This document shows, piece by piece, positions 17,055 through 26,255 of a stretch of DNA of 64,000 bases. The translations under genes were made by a program, and so were the position numbers. The stretch lies in contig NZ_SJPI01000004.1 in NCBI RefSeq assembly GCF_007859865.1, positions 186,001-250,000 on the forward strand. Reading direction: 5' to 3'. Origin of the DNA: Rubripirellula amarantea (lineage in GTDB: Bacteria; Planctomycetota; Planctomycetia; Pirellulales; Pirellulaceae). The notes beneath the pieces were generated by a model, which was not told the origin of the DNA, ran no database searches, and was given only the letters and a program-made list of their open reading frames with translations. Position 1 is the first letter of the stretch; every line of letters starts with the position of its first letter.

Positions 17055-18377
17055 ATGAAGCGACGCGAATTTCTAGCTGCCGGTGCCTCTCTACCGTGCA
17101 TCAGCTCCGTATTGCGCAGCCCTTCGGCTCATGCTAGTTCTTGGGGAAACACAATGACCGAAAGTGACGCCGCATTTTTGATTGATATGCAAATGCGGAA
17201 TTATCGCTTCATGGTGGAGGCTGCCCATCCGGAAACCGGCTTCGTCTCGGACCGAGCGGCAAGCGATGGAAGTTGGTTTAGCGACCACGCTTCTTCGGCA
17301 GCATGTGGATTCGCTTTGACGAGTCATTGTGTTGCAACGGAAGCGGGATGGATCGCCCGGGAGCAGGGCGCCTCGCACGTTCGTCGCTTGCTTGATTCGT
17401 TGCTGAACCTGGCGGAGCACGAACGGGGCTTTCTCTACCACTTCTTTGACCGGGGTAGCGGTATGCGACGCGAACGAAGCGAAGCGTCATCGATCGACAC
17501 CGCATTGTTAATTGCTGGGTCAATTTGCGCTGCCACCACGTTCGCCGACGACGATGAGATCACCGATCTTGCCAATAAGCTGTACCGGCGAGTGGAGTGG
17601 TCGTGGATGCTGGGGTCCAACAATCTGCTCCACATGGGTTGGTTGCCCGAGACTGGCATGATTCCCCATCAATGGGACTCCTACAGCGAACTAATCATCT
17701 TGGTGCTACTCGCCATTGGTGCACCCAGGCACGCAATCCCTGGTGAATGTTGGCAGGCTTGGCGACGCGAACCAGTGCTCAGTTACGAAGGCGAAGGCTT
17801 CTTGCATTACCCTCCGTTGTTTGTGCATCAATACCCGATGGCGTATTTTGATTTCCGTGCCGTGCGGTCACCAAGCGGGCGAAGTTATTGGGACAACGCG
17901 GTGCGAGCTCACAAGGCCCAGATTGCGTTCTTACGAGAACTCGGTGTTCGTTATCCAACTCAACTTTCGCACTACGGAGACGATCTTTGGGGTCTGACCA
18001 GCAGCGATAGCATCGATGGATATCGGGACTGGGGCGGACCATACCAAGCTGGCCGTTTTGAACCCGATCGTGGAATCGACGGTAGCATCGTGCCTAGCGC
18101 CGCGGCAGGCGGATTGGCGATCGTGCCCGAGCAGGCCCTGCACACGCTTCGCGAACAGCAATCGCGTTTTGGTGAACGGGTATATGGGCGATACGGCTTC
18201 ATCAACGTCTACAACCCCGTCAACAACTGGGTTGGCCGCGACGTGATCGGCATCGACACGGGTATCTCGTTGATCATGGCCGAGAACTTGCGTAGTGGTG
18301 GTGTATGGAACGCGTTCATGAAACACGAAGCACCCCAGCGAGCTCTGGAATTGGCTGGTTTCACGAAGGCGTCCTGA
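17055..18377 (+). CDS. Glycoamylase-fold hydrolase, GH144 endo-beta-1,2-glucanase type
   Basis: A 440-residue exported protein. KRREFLAAG followed by a hydrophobic run ending in SAHA is a likely twin-arginine signal. The body matches the glycoamylase (PF10091) pattern, the family that includes GH144 endo-beta-1,2-glucanases: HQWDSYSELIILVLLAIGA, WQAWRREP, HYPPLFVHQYPMAYFDFRAV, LWGLTSSDSIDGYRDWG, YGRYGFINVYNP and VGRDVIGIDTGISLIMAENL, in the expected order. The divergent neighbour is the synthase of beta-1,2-glucan, which strongly supports that substrate. It probably trims or degrades periplasmic glucan. No Shine-Dalgarno site precedes the ATG. Activity on another glucan remains possible. Confidence 0.85.
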   Translation: MKRREFLAAGASLPCISSVLRSPSAHASSWGNTMTESDAAFLIDMQMRNYRFMVEAAHPETGFVSDRAASDGSWFSDHASSAACGFALTSHCVATEAGWIAREQGASHVRRLLDSLLNLAEHERGFLYHFFDRGSGMRRERSEASSIDTALLIAGSICAATTFADDDEITDLANKLYRRVEWSWMLGSNNLLHMGWLPETGMIPHQWDSYSELIILVLLAIGAPRHAIPGECWQAWRREPVLSYEGEGFLHYPPLFVHQYPMAYFDFRAVRSPSGRSYWDNAVRAHKAQIAFLRELGVRYPTQLSHYGDDLWGLTSSDSIDGYRDWGGPYQAGRFEPDRGIDGSIVPSAAAGGLAIVPEQALHTLREQQSRFGERVYGRYGFINVYNPVNNWVGRDVIGIDTGISLIMAENLRSGGVWNAFMKHEAPQRALELAGFTKAS

Positions 18378-18411
18378 GCGAATACATCAGGCCTGAGCCG
18401 TTTCTAAGCAC

Positions 18412-18434
18412 GGTAGCGACGTCTTGTCGTTACC
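18412..18434. terminator. Hairpin after the GH144-type gene
   Basis: GGTAGCGAC (18412-18420), loop GTCTT, GTCGTTACC (18426-18434): a nine-bp stem with one G-U pair, 35 bases after the stop codon. It is followed by a second small inverted pair, GCGTC-AA-GACGC, at 18437-18448. There is no T tract, so this may be a factor-dependent terminator or mRNA-stabilising structure rather than an intrinsic terminator. Confidence 0.35.
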
Positions 18435-18624
18435 AGCGTCAAGACGCAAAGATCGCTAGCGTTAATATGTAACGATCACTGCGACGATCGGAGTTGTTGC
18501 GGTCGTTCTTGTTCCACGCATTGAATCTGTAGTGCGATGGGGGTTTTCGATGGGACGGTGGTACGTGTTGTCCCGATTCTGCTAGAGAAGTGCATCTCCA
18601 ACTAGTAGATAAGTAAGAAGCAGC

Positions 18625-21066
18625 ATGACAGAGTCGACCAAATCGTTTAGCTTTGCCAGTGGCGAAATCGACCCTCTAGGCATGATTCGTCGTCGTTGGC
18701 GACTGTTGGTATTCGGTGTATTCGTTGGGATCGCTCTATCGGCCCTGTATTACACGACGGCTACTCAGCAGTACCAATCCAGCATTGAAGTGTTGGTGGG
18801 GCAGCGGTCAAGCGAGATGACCAGCCGCGGAACTATCAATGGCAACAGCGGTAGCGGCGAATCGATTCGCGATGACCAGTTGGCAACGCACATGCGTTTA
18901 TTCATCGCAAGAAAGGTGCTTACACAAGCGATCGAGCTGGGCGATCTGACTCAGTACCCATCATTCGCGGAAATCCGCCAATCCGGTGGCTCGTACGTCG
19001 ATCACATTCTGGACAGCATCGAAGTCGAGCGAGGTGGTGACGGAAATGCTCAAAACGCGATGGTGCTGCGGGTAACTTACCGCGCCAACGATCCCGAAGA
19101 AGCCGCAATGGTTTTGTCGTCGATCTACAACAGCTACAAGACCTACATCGACTCGCAAGACCAAGACAAAAGCAAGCTTGCCGTGGAGTTGATCGACGCA
19201 GCACGAGAAACTCACGAAAAGGAACTTCGTGATGCAGACGAAGATTACCGAAACTATGTCGCGTCCGTCCCAGTGCTGCTTGAAGGGGACAAGGTTCGCG
19301 ACATCCACAAGGAACGTTTGGCTGACATCGAAAAAGAATTGAACGACGTTCGCTCAGGTCTCGCTGAATCTAAATCTCGATTGGAAGTGATCGAATCGAC
19401 GCTAGAACGAAACGGTGGAACCACCGGCGACATGGGGCACTTGGCGTTGCTAAGCCAAAAAGAGGTGGAACGTTTGAAGTTCTTCCTCGACATGGCACGA
19501 GGCGGTGCTCAATCGGAAGCATTCCAGGCTGCTCAACCTATGCGAGCGGAAGTTGCCAAAGCGCAATACAACCGCCTCCTTGATTTGATTCAAAAAGAGA
19601 AGGCACTCAGCGATACGTTTGGTCCCGAGCATCCGCTGGTTGAAGCAGCACGCGAAGAGACGATGATCACGCGACAGTTCATCGATGCCAATCGACCTGA
19701 GAACACCGCTCGAGAACAGAAAGACATGGATCCCGCCGAAATGGTGATGACCTACGTCATGTTGCTCAAGAATGACATTTCGGAATTTGAAATGCGAAAG
19801 GCAGTCTTGCTGAGTGAGTCTCAGAAAGAAATGTTGCTGGCGAAGGAAGTCGAAGCGGACTTCATGAAAGCTGGTGCACTCCGCGCGATCCGTTCACGTG
19901 CCCAATCACGCTACGATCAAGTGATTGAACGACTACAAGAACTCGAACTCTCTCGTTCTTACGCAGGCTTTAGCACCGATCTTCTTGCAAGTGCGGAAGT
20001 TCCCATGAATCCAGTTTGGCCTCGCCTCTCGATCGTTCTTGCGATTGGTTTGGTCAATGGTGCCATTCTTGGTTTGATCCTAGTGGTCGCAGCAGAGACG
20101 CTTGATTCAACCTTCAGCAGTGTGGAAGAGCTCGAAGGTACAACCGGAGCCGCCGTCATCGCTCACGTACCGCGGATGGCGTTGCGAGATCTGCGAAAGG
20201 CAGCAAACGTTAAGTCCATGCTTGATCCATCGCTGATGACTTTTCATTCGCCACGATCTCCGGAAGCAGAAATCTTTCGGGTAGGACGTACGTCAATGAT
20301 GATTGCCAACCGCAAAGGCAGCGTTCAAACCATCATGGTAACGAGCCCTCAACCTGGGGACGGAAAATCAACCACAATCTCCAACATGGCCATCTCGTTT
20401 GCCCAGACCGGTAAGAAGGTGCTGCTGATTGACGCCGACATGCGTCGGCCGGTGATTGCCAAACTGTTTGGTATCGATCAAGAACCGGGTCTTTCGGACT
20501 ACTTGGAACGAAGAATTCCATTCGAAGGAGCGGTAACAAGAACTGAGGTAGCGAACCTGGACATCGTTCCCAATGGAGGTCCCACCGCCGAACCGGCTGA
20601 GCTTTTGGAATCAGTCCAACTGACGCGACTGCTGCAAGAGGCCTGTGCCAAATACGACCTCGTCCTCATTGACGCACCGCCAGTACTGGCCGTCGCGGAC
20701 CCTGCGATCATCGCGCCAATGGTTGATTCGGTCTTGTTAACCGTACGAGTGATCAAGAACGGACGTAGCATTGTTGAGGACGCCGTACGAGTGCTTCATG
20801 ACATTCAAGTAGAACCGACGGCAGTCATCGTTAACGGCGTCGACAAGAATGCGCTACGTTCTTACCAGTACGGTGGCTACGGCCAAAACAAGTACGGATA
20901 CGTTGGTCGCTACCATCATCAGTACGGATCCAAGCCAGTCACGAAAGACGACTCTAACACGACAACGCTTGAGGATACTTGGGAAAACCGCCTGAGGCAC
21001 TCGGATGATTTGGGCAGCCGGCTCCATCACAATATCGATCGACTCAACGAGATCGTGAAGAATTAG
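18625..21066 (+). CDS. Exopolysaccharide co-polymerase / BY-type tyrosine autokinase (Wzc-like)
   Basis: An 813-residue inner-membrane protein that controls chain length and export of exopolysaccharide. The N-terminal Wzz domain has one span (about 30-50), a long periplasmic coiled coil (about 175-440), and a second span (about 465-490). The cytoplasmic kinase follows: Walker A TSPQPGDGKSTT (573-584, Lys581), Walker A' LLIDADMRRP (about 601-610) and Walker B LVLIDAPPV (about 680-688). The C-terminus carries a cluster of seven tyrosines in SYQYGGYGQNKYGYVGRYHH and following residues, the usual autophosphorylation tail. It heads the polysaccharide locus. No cognate phosphatase or Wza-type exporter is encoded here. 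Confidence 0.95.
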   Translation: MTESTKSFSFASGEIDPLGMIRRRWRLLVFGVFVGIALSALYYTTATQQYQSSIEVLVGQRSSEMTSRGTINGNSGSGESIRDDQLATHMRLFIARKVLTQAIELGDLTQYPSFAEIRQSGGSYVDHILDSIEVERGGDGNAQNAMVLRVTYRANDPEEAAMVLSSIYNSYKTYIDSQDQDKSKLAVELIDAARETHEKELRDADEDYRNYVASVPVLLEGDKVRDIHKERLADIEKELNDVRSGLAESKSRLEVIESTLERNGGTTGDMGHLALLSQKEVERLKFFLDMARGGAQSEAFQAAQPMRAEVAKAQYNRLLDLIQKEKALSDTFGPEHPLVEAAREETMITRQFIDANRPENTAREQKDMDPAEMVMTYVMLLKNDISEFEMRKAVLLSESQKEMLLAKEVEADFMKAGALRAIRSRAQSRYDQVIERLQELELSRSYAGFSTDLLASAEVPMNPVWPRLSIVLAIGLVNGAILGLILVVAAETLDSTFSSVEELEGTTGAAVIAHVPRMALRDLRKAANVKSMLDPSLMTFHSPRSPEAEIFRVGRTSMMIANRKGSVQTIMVTSPQPGDGKSTTISNMAISFAQTGKKVLLIDADMRRPVIAKLFGIDQEPGLSDYLERRIPFEGAVTRTEVANLDIVPNGGPTAEPAELLESVQLTRLLQEACAKYDLVLIDAPPVLAVADPAIIAPMVDSVLLTVRVIKNGRSIVEDAVRVLHDIQVEPTAVIVNGVDKNALRSYQYGGYGQNKYGYVGRYHHQYGSKPVTKDDSNTTTLEDTWENRLRHSDDLGSRLHHNIDRLNEIVKN

Positions 21067-21209
21067 TGATAGACACGAAGCTTGACGTTGTTCGCAACCA
21101 GGGAATCAAGCGAGTTTGATTTCCGATGCAATTGCGTCACTGACACGTCACCACCATCGCCTCCAAATCGTGCTTGATCTAACAGTTTGTTCGCGCAGGA
21201 ACGGATTCC

Positions 21210-23927
21210 ATGCAAAACAGAACCGCTGAACGCGTGATTCGCGTTGCTGGCCAAGCCCTAATCATCACTGGATTGATTTACGCGATCTGGAGTATCGGTG
21301 GCGTCACGACGCGGGCGAAGTACGACATGGCAGTGGGTTCGTCCATTGCGATGGGCCTCGCCACGGTCCTAGTGTTTCTTAACCGCAACCGTCGCGTCGT
21401 TCCACTACTGATCCCAAGTTTGGGTTGCCTTTTCATTGCCTATTCCGGAATGCAGGCACTCGATCAGTCATTGATTTTCGGTGACAGCAAGGGAGTCTCC
21501 CAAGCCAGCTACGCCAGTGATGTGATCGATACACTCGAAGCCGGGGTCGCGGCTAAGTCACACCAGCTCTCTTCAAGTGCCGGCACTTGGGGATCCCTTC
21601 AGCAGCCAAACTCGGGCAAAGTCCAAGTCGCTTCTTCAACCCAGAGCATCATCCCGCAAGAAACACTCGCCGCGATGGTGCCACTTTGCTCAGCCGTCGC
21701 AGTAATGTTTTGCGTCGCTGTGTTTTTTGAGACTGAACGATCTCGACAATGCTTGGCGGCTGTTGTCGTCGCCAACGCGATTGCATTAGTGTTGTGGGGT
21801 TTCGTCCAGCGGTCGGGTAACGATGCCTACATACTTCCAGGTGTTCCGCACACAGTACGGTCGATTCCCTTCGCGAGCTTCGTGTATAAAAACGCTGGTG
21901 CCGCTTGCTTGGTGCCAGCCCTGGCCATTCTTGTTGGCTATCTATTCTTTCGAGAATCACGTCGCAGCAGTCAAAACAGCCAATCGTCGCGATTGGATCG
22001 CAGCCGGGATGGTTACGGTGGCAACGACGTGTTCGAAATCTCAAATCTGATCAAGGTTTCTATCTTGATCCTGCTAGTCGCAGGTTTGGCAATCTCGCTG
22101 TGCCGAGGAGCCTGGCTCTCGTTTGCCGCTGCTTCCATCGTTGCGATTGCCTACCATCAACGAAAGCTGCCTTCCAAAGGACAACTCATCACAGCGTCGA
22201 TAGGTTTGGTCGCAGTGGTCGCATTGGTTTGGGTTGGTGGTGCGAAGCGGTCGACGAGCGATCGCATGGATGACTTGGCATTTGATCCCGTGGTTCATAA
22301 CTCACGTTTCGAGCGGTGGCCTGATGGCTGGCGAGCTGCGATGGAACACTTCCCGATGGGTGCCGGGTACGGAACCTACGGCTATGCAGCACTCGAAACC
22401 CAACGTGACGCTCAAGCGAGTTGGTACACACACGCGCACAACCAATATCTGGAAACCTTCGTTGAGTCTGGCTTGATCGGCACCGCAGTCCTAGTTGCGG
22501 CATTGATTAGCCTAGTGACTCTGTGCATCCGTTTGCAGAAACGAGAACACGAATCTTCGACGCGGCGATGGGGAATGATCTCATTGGTTGTCGTGATCAG
22601 TGCAGTGATACAAAGCGTTGTCGATTTCGTCATCATCATCCCAGCAAACTTTTATCTTTACGCTGCAATCGTGGGAGTGGTGCTTGCATGTGCAACGAAA
22701 CCACTGGACTTGCAACAGACCAAAGAGCGGCGTGGTTTTTTCAAGACCTTCGGGCATACCATTGCGGCCAGCTTTGTATTTGTGGCCGTCATTTTGTCGG
22801 CTAGGTTCGCTAGCCAACAACAGTTCGCTGAGCTGGCACTCGACGCCACGAAAGTATCCAAAGTAAGCGGGCCGGCGTCAGAATCTGAAATCGTTCAAGC
22901 GATCGCAATCATTGATGCAGCAATAGAGCGTCAACCCGCCAAGTCTGAACTCTACCGCCGTCGCTCCCATTGGCACTTAATCGCCGCACGCTCTGCGATA
23001 TGCGATTTAGCTCAACAGTCTGGAATGGACTTACCGTGGGATGCCACTCATCCTGAACGTCTATTCGTGTTATTGCAAACTCTTAGCGAGGAAGAACGCG
23101 ATGGTCTGCTCGAAGAGCTATGGGTCGATGAGCGGTTCAGGCATTCGATTGTCAATACGACTCGAGACCTTATCAATGCCTTAGAGCTCTCACCTCGCAT
23201 TCCCGGGTATCACATCAGTGCGGCTCATCTTGCCCCCGTGCTTGATGTCCCCACCGCCCCGATGGTTGTCGCGTTGTCGCCGCTTGCGAATAACGACTGT
23301 GACCTGCTATTTGAAGGTGGTCTCATCTCCTTTCTTTCCGATGACACGGATACCGCCGTTAGCTACTGGCAACGATCGCTAGCGTTTTACGACAAGCACG
23401 CTGACACCATTTTCCGTCATGCCCTCGATACCATTGCACCGGAAATCATTGCTGAAAAGTTAATTCCGAAAAGCCGGATGTTCACCGTGCTAAGACTACT
23501 TAACGTTGACCAGCCCGATCAGTCAGATGACCAGCCCCGTAGTGAATGGAATCAAGAATTGCCAAACGACATTGGTGATCGGTTGACCGCAGCATTGCAG
23601 CGACGAACCGACATCAGCGATTCGTCGCGTTTCGCTTGGACTGGTAGCATCTATAGCCACCTGGGGAACCGAGATTTAGCGGTTGAGGCTTGGTCTCAGG
23701 CAGTCCGCATTGATCGCCGGAACACCAGCTATCGGTACCAGTACGCCGTTGAGCTACGGAAGATTGGACAATACCAAGAAGCGATCAACCAAGCATCCCT
23801 TGGCGCAGCAATGGCCGATGATGATGCCCAATTCCAAACTCTTATACGACAATTGCGTCGAGACATTAGTCCCAAAAGCCATGTAAGGTCAGTGTCGCTC
23901 GCGACGCCGAAACGATCCTCACGCTAA
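21210..23927 (+). CDS. O-antigen ligase/polymerase-like membrane protein (Wzy_C) with TPR-like C-terminus
   Basis: A 905-residue protein. Residues 1-530 contain about 11-12 membrane spans. A large extracytoplasmic loop carries the family hallmarks FAADPV-like DLAFDPVVHNSRFERWPDGW, MGAGYGTYGY and THAHNQYLETFVESGLIG, typical of Wzy_C polymerases and ligases. Residues about 560-905 are soluble and helical, ending in TPR-like repeats (SIYSHLGNRDLAVEAWSQAV, YAVELRKIGQYQEAINQA). It likely polymerises repeat units at the periplasmic face. Its position directly after the Wzc-like kinase supports this. AGGA precedes the ATG at about nine bases. A second Wzy-like gene lies further along (30974-32248). 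Confidence 0.88.
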   Translation: MQNRTAERVIRVAGQALIITGLIYAIWSIGGVTTRAKYDMAVGSSIAMGLATVLVFLNRNRRVVPLLIPSLGCLFIAYSGMQALDQSLIFGDSKGVSQASYASDVIDTLEAGVAAKSHQLSSSAGTWGSLQQPNSGKVQVASSTQSIIPQETLAAMVPLCSAVAVMFCVAVFFETERSRQCLAAVVVANAIALVLWGFVQRSGNDAYILPGVPHTVRSIPFASFVYKNAGAACLVPALAILVGYLFFRESRRSSQNSQSSRLDRSRDGYGGNDVFEISNLIKVSILILLVAGLAISLCRGAWLSFAAASIVAIAYHQRKLPSKGQLITASIGLVAVVALVWVGGAKRSTSDRMDDLAFDPVVHNSRFERWPDGWRAAMEHFPMGAGYGTYGYAALETQRDAQASWYTHAHNQYLETFVESGLIGTAVLVAALISLVTLCIRLQKREHESSTRRWGMISLVVVISAVIQSVVDFVIIIPANFYLYAAIVGVVLACATKPLDLQQTKERRGFFKTFGHTIAASFVFVAVILSARFASQQQFAELALDATKVSKVSGPASESEIVQAIAIIDAAIERQPAKSELYRRRSHWHLIAARSAICDLAQQSGMDLPWDATHPERLFVLLQTLSEEERDGLLEELWVDERFRHSIVNTTRDLINALELSPRIPGYHISAAHLAPVLDVPTAPMVVALSPLANNDCDLLFEGGLISFLSDDTDTAVSYWQRSLAFYDKHADTIFRHALDTIAPEIIAEKLIPKSRMFTVLRLLNVDQPDQSDDQPRSEWNQELPNDIGDRLTAALQRRTDISDSSRFAWTGSIYSHLGNRDLAVEAWSQAVRIDRRNTSYRYQYAVELRKIGQYQEAINQASLGAAMADDDAQFQTLIRQLRRDISPKSHVRSVSLATPKRSSR

Positions 23928-23962
23928 TCGTCGTTCCTTCTCGTTTATCCATAGTAAAGCCC

Positions 23963-25117
23963 ATGAAGATTGCCCTCGCCCACCACTGGATCATGAGCTA
24001 CCGCGGTGGCGAACGAGTCCTAGAGCAGATCGCCGAATTATGTCCGGGATCCGATGTATATGTGCTGACTCACGATCGGACGATCGATGTCCCCGGAGTC
24101 CGTGATCGTAAGATCCACACAAGTTTGCTGAAGCACATCCCAAGAATTGATCAGTTCTACAAACACCTATTGCCCATGCATCCGCACGCGATTCGGCGAA
24201 TGCAAGTGCCCAGCGATGTAGATCTACTCATCTCGTCGGATGCGTCTTTGATCAAAGGCATTCCACTCGGCCCCCAAACCAAGCACGTTTGTTACTGCCA
24301 TTCGCCACCGCGATATTTGTGGGAACTAGGCTCCGACTACAAGCGAGCATCACGCTTGACCAGCCTCGCGTTGGATCGCTTTTCCGATGGCTTGCGAAAG
24401 TTCGACTTTGAGTCAGCACAAAACGTAGACCACTTCATTGCGAATTCTATTTTCGTTTCCGATCGAATTCGGAACTATTACAACCGCGATTCAACCGTCG
24501 TTTATCCACCCGTTGATACGATGGCTTTCGACGCAACAAAAGCGAGAGAGGACTTCGACCTCGTGTTATCAGAGCTAGCGCCTTACAAGCGGATCGACGT
24601 TGCGGTAGAGGCATATACCAAACTGGGACGACGTTTGGTCGTTATCGGCGACGGATCGGAGCGGAAACACTTGGAATCAATCGCGGGTCCGACCATCGAG
24701 TTCAAAGGACGGCAACCTTTCGATGTGGTTCGCAAACATTTCGAAACCTGCCGAGCATTTGTTTTTCCTGGCATTGAAGATTTTGGAATCACTCCGGTGG
24801 AAGCTCAAGCTTCGGGAGCCCCGGTCGTGGCCTTTCGGGCCGGAGGAGCGCTAGAAACCGTAATCGAGAACGAAACGGGCTTGTTCTTTGAACAACAAAC
24901 CGCCGACGCAATGATCGCAGCAATCGAAATGCTCGAAACGGTATCGTTTGATCCCGCGCGAACCCGTCAACAGGCAGAACGCTTCTCGTTCGATGAGTTT
25001 AGACGTCAATTCTTGCAGACACTTGCAAACTGGGGATACCAATTGCCTTCGTACCAGAATTTGTTTCCGTCAATCGGCATGGTGTCGGGCAACTTCCATA
25101 GCACTGTTCCGATATGA
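23963..25117 (+). CDS. GT4 family glycosyltransferase
   Basis: A 384-residue GT-B glycosyltransferase, probably cytoplasmic or peripheral on the membrane, that adds a sugar to the lipid-linked repeat unit. The N-terminal half has KIALAHHWIMSYRGGERVLE and CYCHSPPRYLWELGSDY, typical of mannosyl/rhamnosyl transferases in capsule loci. The C-terminal donor-binding half has VLSELAPYKRIDVAVEAY, VVIGDGSERKHLE and the E-x7-E motif region in FPGIEDFGITPVEAQASGAPVV. The stop overlaps the next glycosyltransferase start by four bases. The sugar donor cannot be told from sequence. Confidence 0.92.
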   Translation: MKIALAHHWIMSYRGGERVLEQIAELCPGSDVYVLTHDRTIDVPGVRDRKIHTSLLKHIPRIDQFYKHLLPMHPHAIRRMQVPSDVDLLISSDASLIKGIPLGPQTKHVCYCHSPPRYLWELGSDYKRASRLTSLALDRFSDGLRKFDFESAQNVDHFIANSIFVSDRIRNYYNRDSTVVYPPVDTMAFDATKAREDFDLVLSELAPYKRIDVAVEAYTKLGRRLVVIGDGSERKHLESIAGPTIEFKGRQPFDVVRKHFETCRAFVFPGIEDFGITPVEAQASGAPVVAFRAGGALETVIENETGLFFEQQTADAMIAAIEMLETVSFDPARTRQQAERFSFDEFRRQFLQTLANWGYQLPSYQNLFPSIGMVSGNFHSTVPI

Positions 25118-26250
25118 AAAAGGTGCTGATACTCGAAGACAGTCGCAAGGTTGGGTTTGGTGGAGGTCAAAAAGGATCACTAGAAGTGATATCGTCCTTG
25201 GTCGATCACTTCGAGGTTACGGCTACCGACTCCCTTCCCGATTCCATTTTCGCAACGCGATCACGCGAACTGTTGGGCAAACCGGTGTACCGCCTTCGAT
25301 CGTTTGGATCTGATGTAGGAGGCAACAAGGGCAGTTTCCGTATTGGCTTTCTCGAACTAGTAATGTATCCGTTCTTAACAGCTTGGAACGTAATCGGGCT
25401 GTTTGGTTTGATTCGTCGTGAAGGCATGAACTCGCGTAACGCGATTCTGTATGCGCCGCTGAAAAAGACGCTAGTCCCCGCCTGGGTGTTATCCCTGGTC
25501 ACCCGGATCCCGTTTGTCTACCACGCAAGAACTGTCGACGATCCGACGAGCGTGTACTTCAAGATCCTTAAGTTCATTCTTAAGCGAGCTCGTTCTATTC
25601 TTTGCGTTTCGCAAGCTGTGGCGAGTAACTTAGAAATGCCGCAGTGCCAAGTTTTGTACAATGCCGTGCAGACTCAGGAAGGCGCAACCGCCAAGCGTGT
25701 GCCCGCCTTACTGCCTTCCAGCGATAAACCAAAATTTGTTGTCGCTGCCTTCGCCAGTCTTCTTCACTGGAAAGGTCTTGAATATCTCATTCGTGCTGCG
25801 CGATTAGTACGCAACCCCGAGGACGTAGAGGTCCGAATTTATGGTAAAGGGCCACTAGAAAACGAACTCAGGGAACTCTGCTCTAGCAACTGCAAGATGC
25901 TAGGTTTTGCTGAAAACGTCAACGAAATTTTGGCAAGCGAAGTTCATGTGGTGTGTACTCCCTCAATTTTCGAGGAAGCATTCGGTCGCGTCCCGATGGA
26001 AGGGAACAGTTTTGGAATTCCTGCGATCGTCACCAACATCGGGGCTCAGGCAGAAATAACCATCGACGCAGTGACGGGATATCACGTCCCGCCCAAGGAT
26101 GCTCAAGCAATCGCCGAAGCCATCGACCACATGCTTGCTAACCCAGATCACTATCACCTGTTGAGCCAACAAGCCATCGAGCATAGCAAGTCATTCGATC
26201 TCGCGGCGCACCGTCTTCGCGTCAGATCGATTTTCGAGTCCATCAACTAA
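25114..26250 (+). CDS. GT4 family glycosyltransferase
   Basis: A 378-residue GT-B glycosyltransferase. The N-terminus (VLILEDSRKVGFGGGQKGSL) contains the Gly-rich acceptor loop; a hydrophobic stretch near residues 83-100 suggests membrane association. The donor domain has FASLLHWKGLEYLIRAARL, RIYGKGPLENELREL and VVCTPSIFEEAFGRVPMEG, the conserved E-x7-E-type nucleotide-sugar motif. Its start overlaps the previous gene by four bases (ATGA), so the two are translationally coupled and probably act in sequence on one repeat unit. Its stop lies six bases from the stop of a convergent third glycosyltransferase. Confidence 0.92.
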   Translation: MKKVLILEDSRKVGFGGGQKGSLEVISSLVDHFEVTATDSLPDSIFATRSRELLGKPVYRLRSFGSDVGGNKGSFRIGFLELVMYPFLTAWNVIGLFGLIRREGMNSRNAILYAPLKKTLVPAWVLSLVTRIPFVYHARTVDDPTSVYFKILKFILKRARSILCVSQAVASNLEMPQCQVLYNAVQTQEGATAKRVPALLPSSDKPKFVVAAFASLLHWKGLEYLIRAARLVRNPEDVEVRIYGKGPLENELRELCSSNCKMLGFAENVNEILASEVHVVCTPSIFEEAFGRVPMEGNSFGIPAIVTNIGAQAEITIDAVTGYHVPPKDAQAIAEAIDHMLANPDHYHLLSQQAIEHSKSFDLAAHRLRVRSIFESIN

Positions 26251-26255
26251 GTGGT

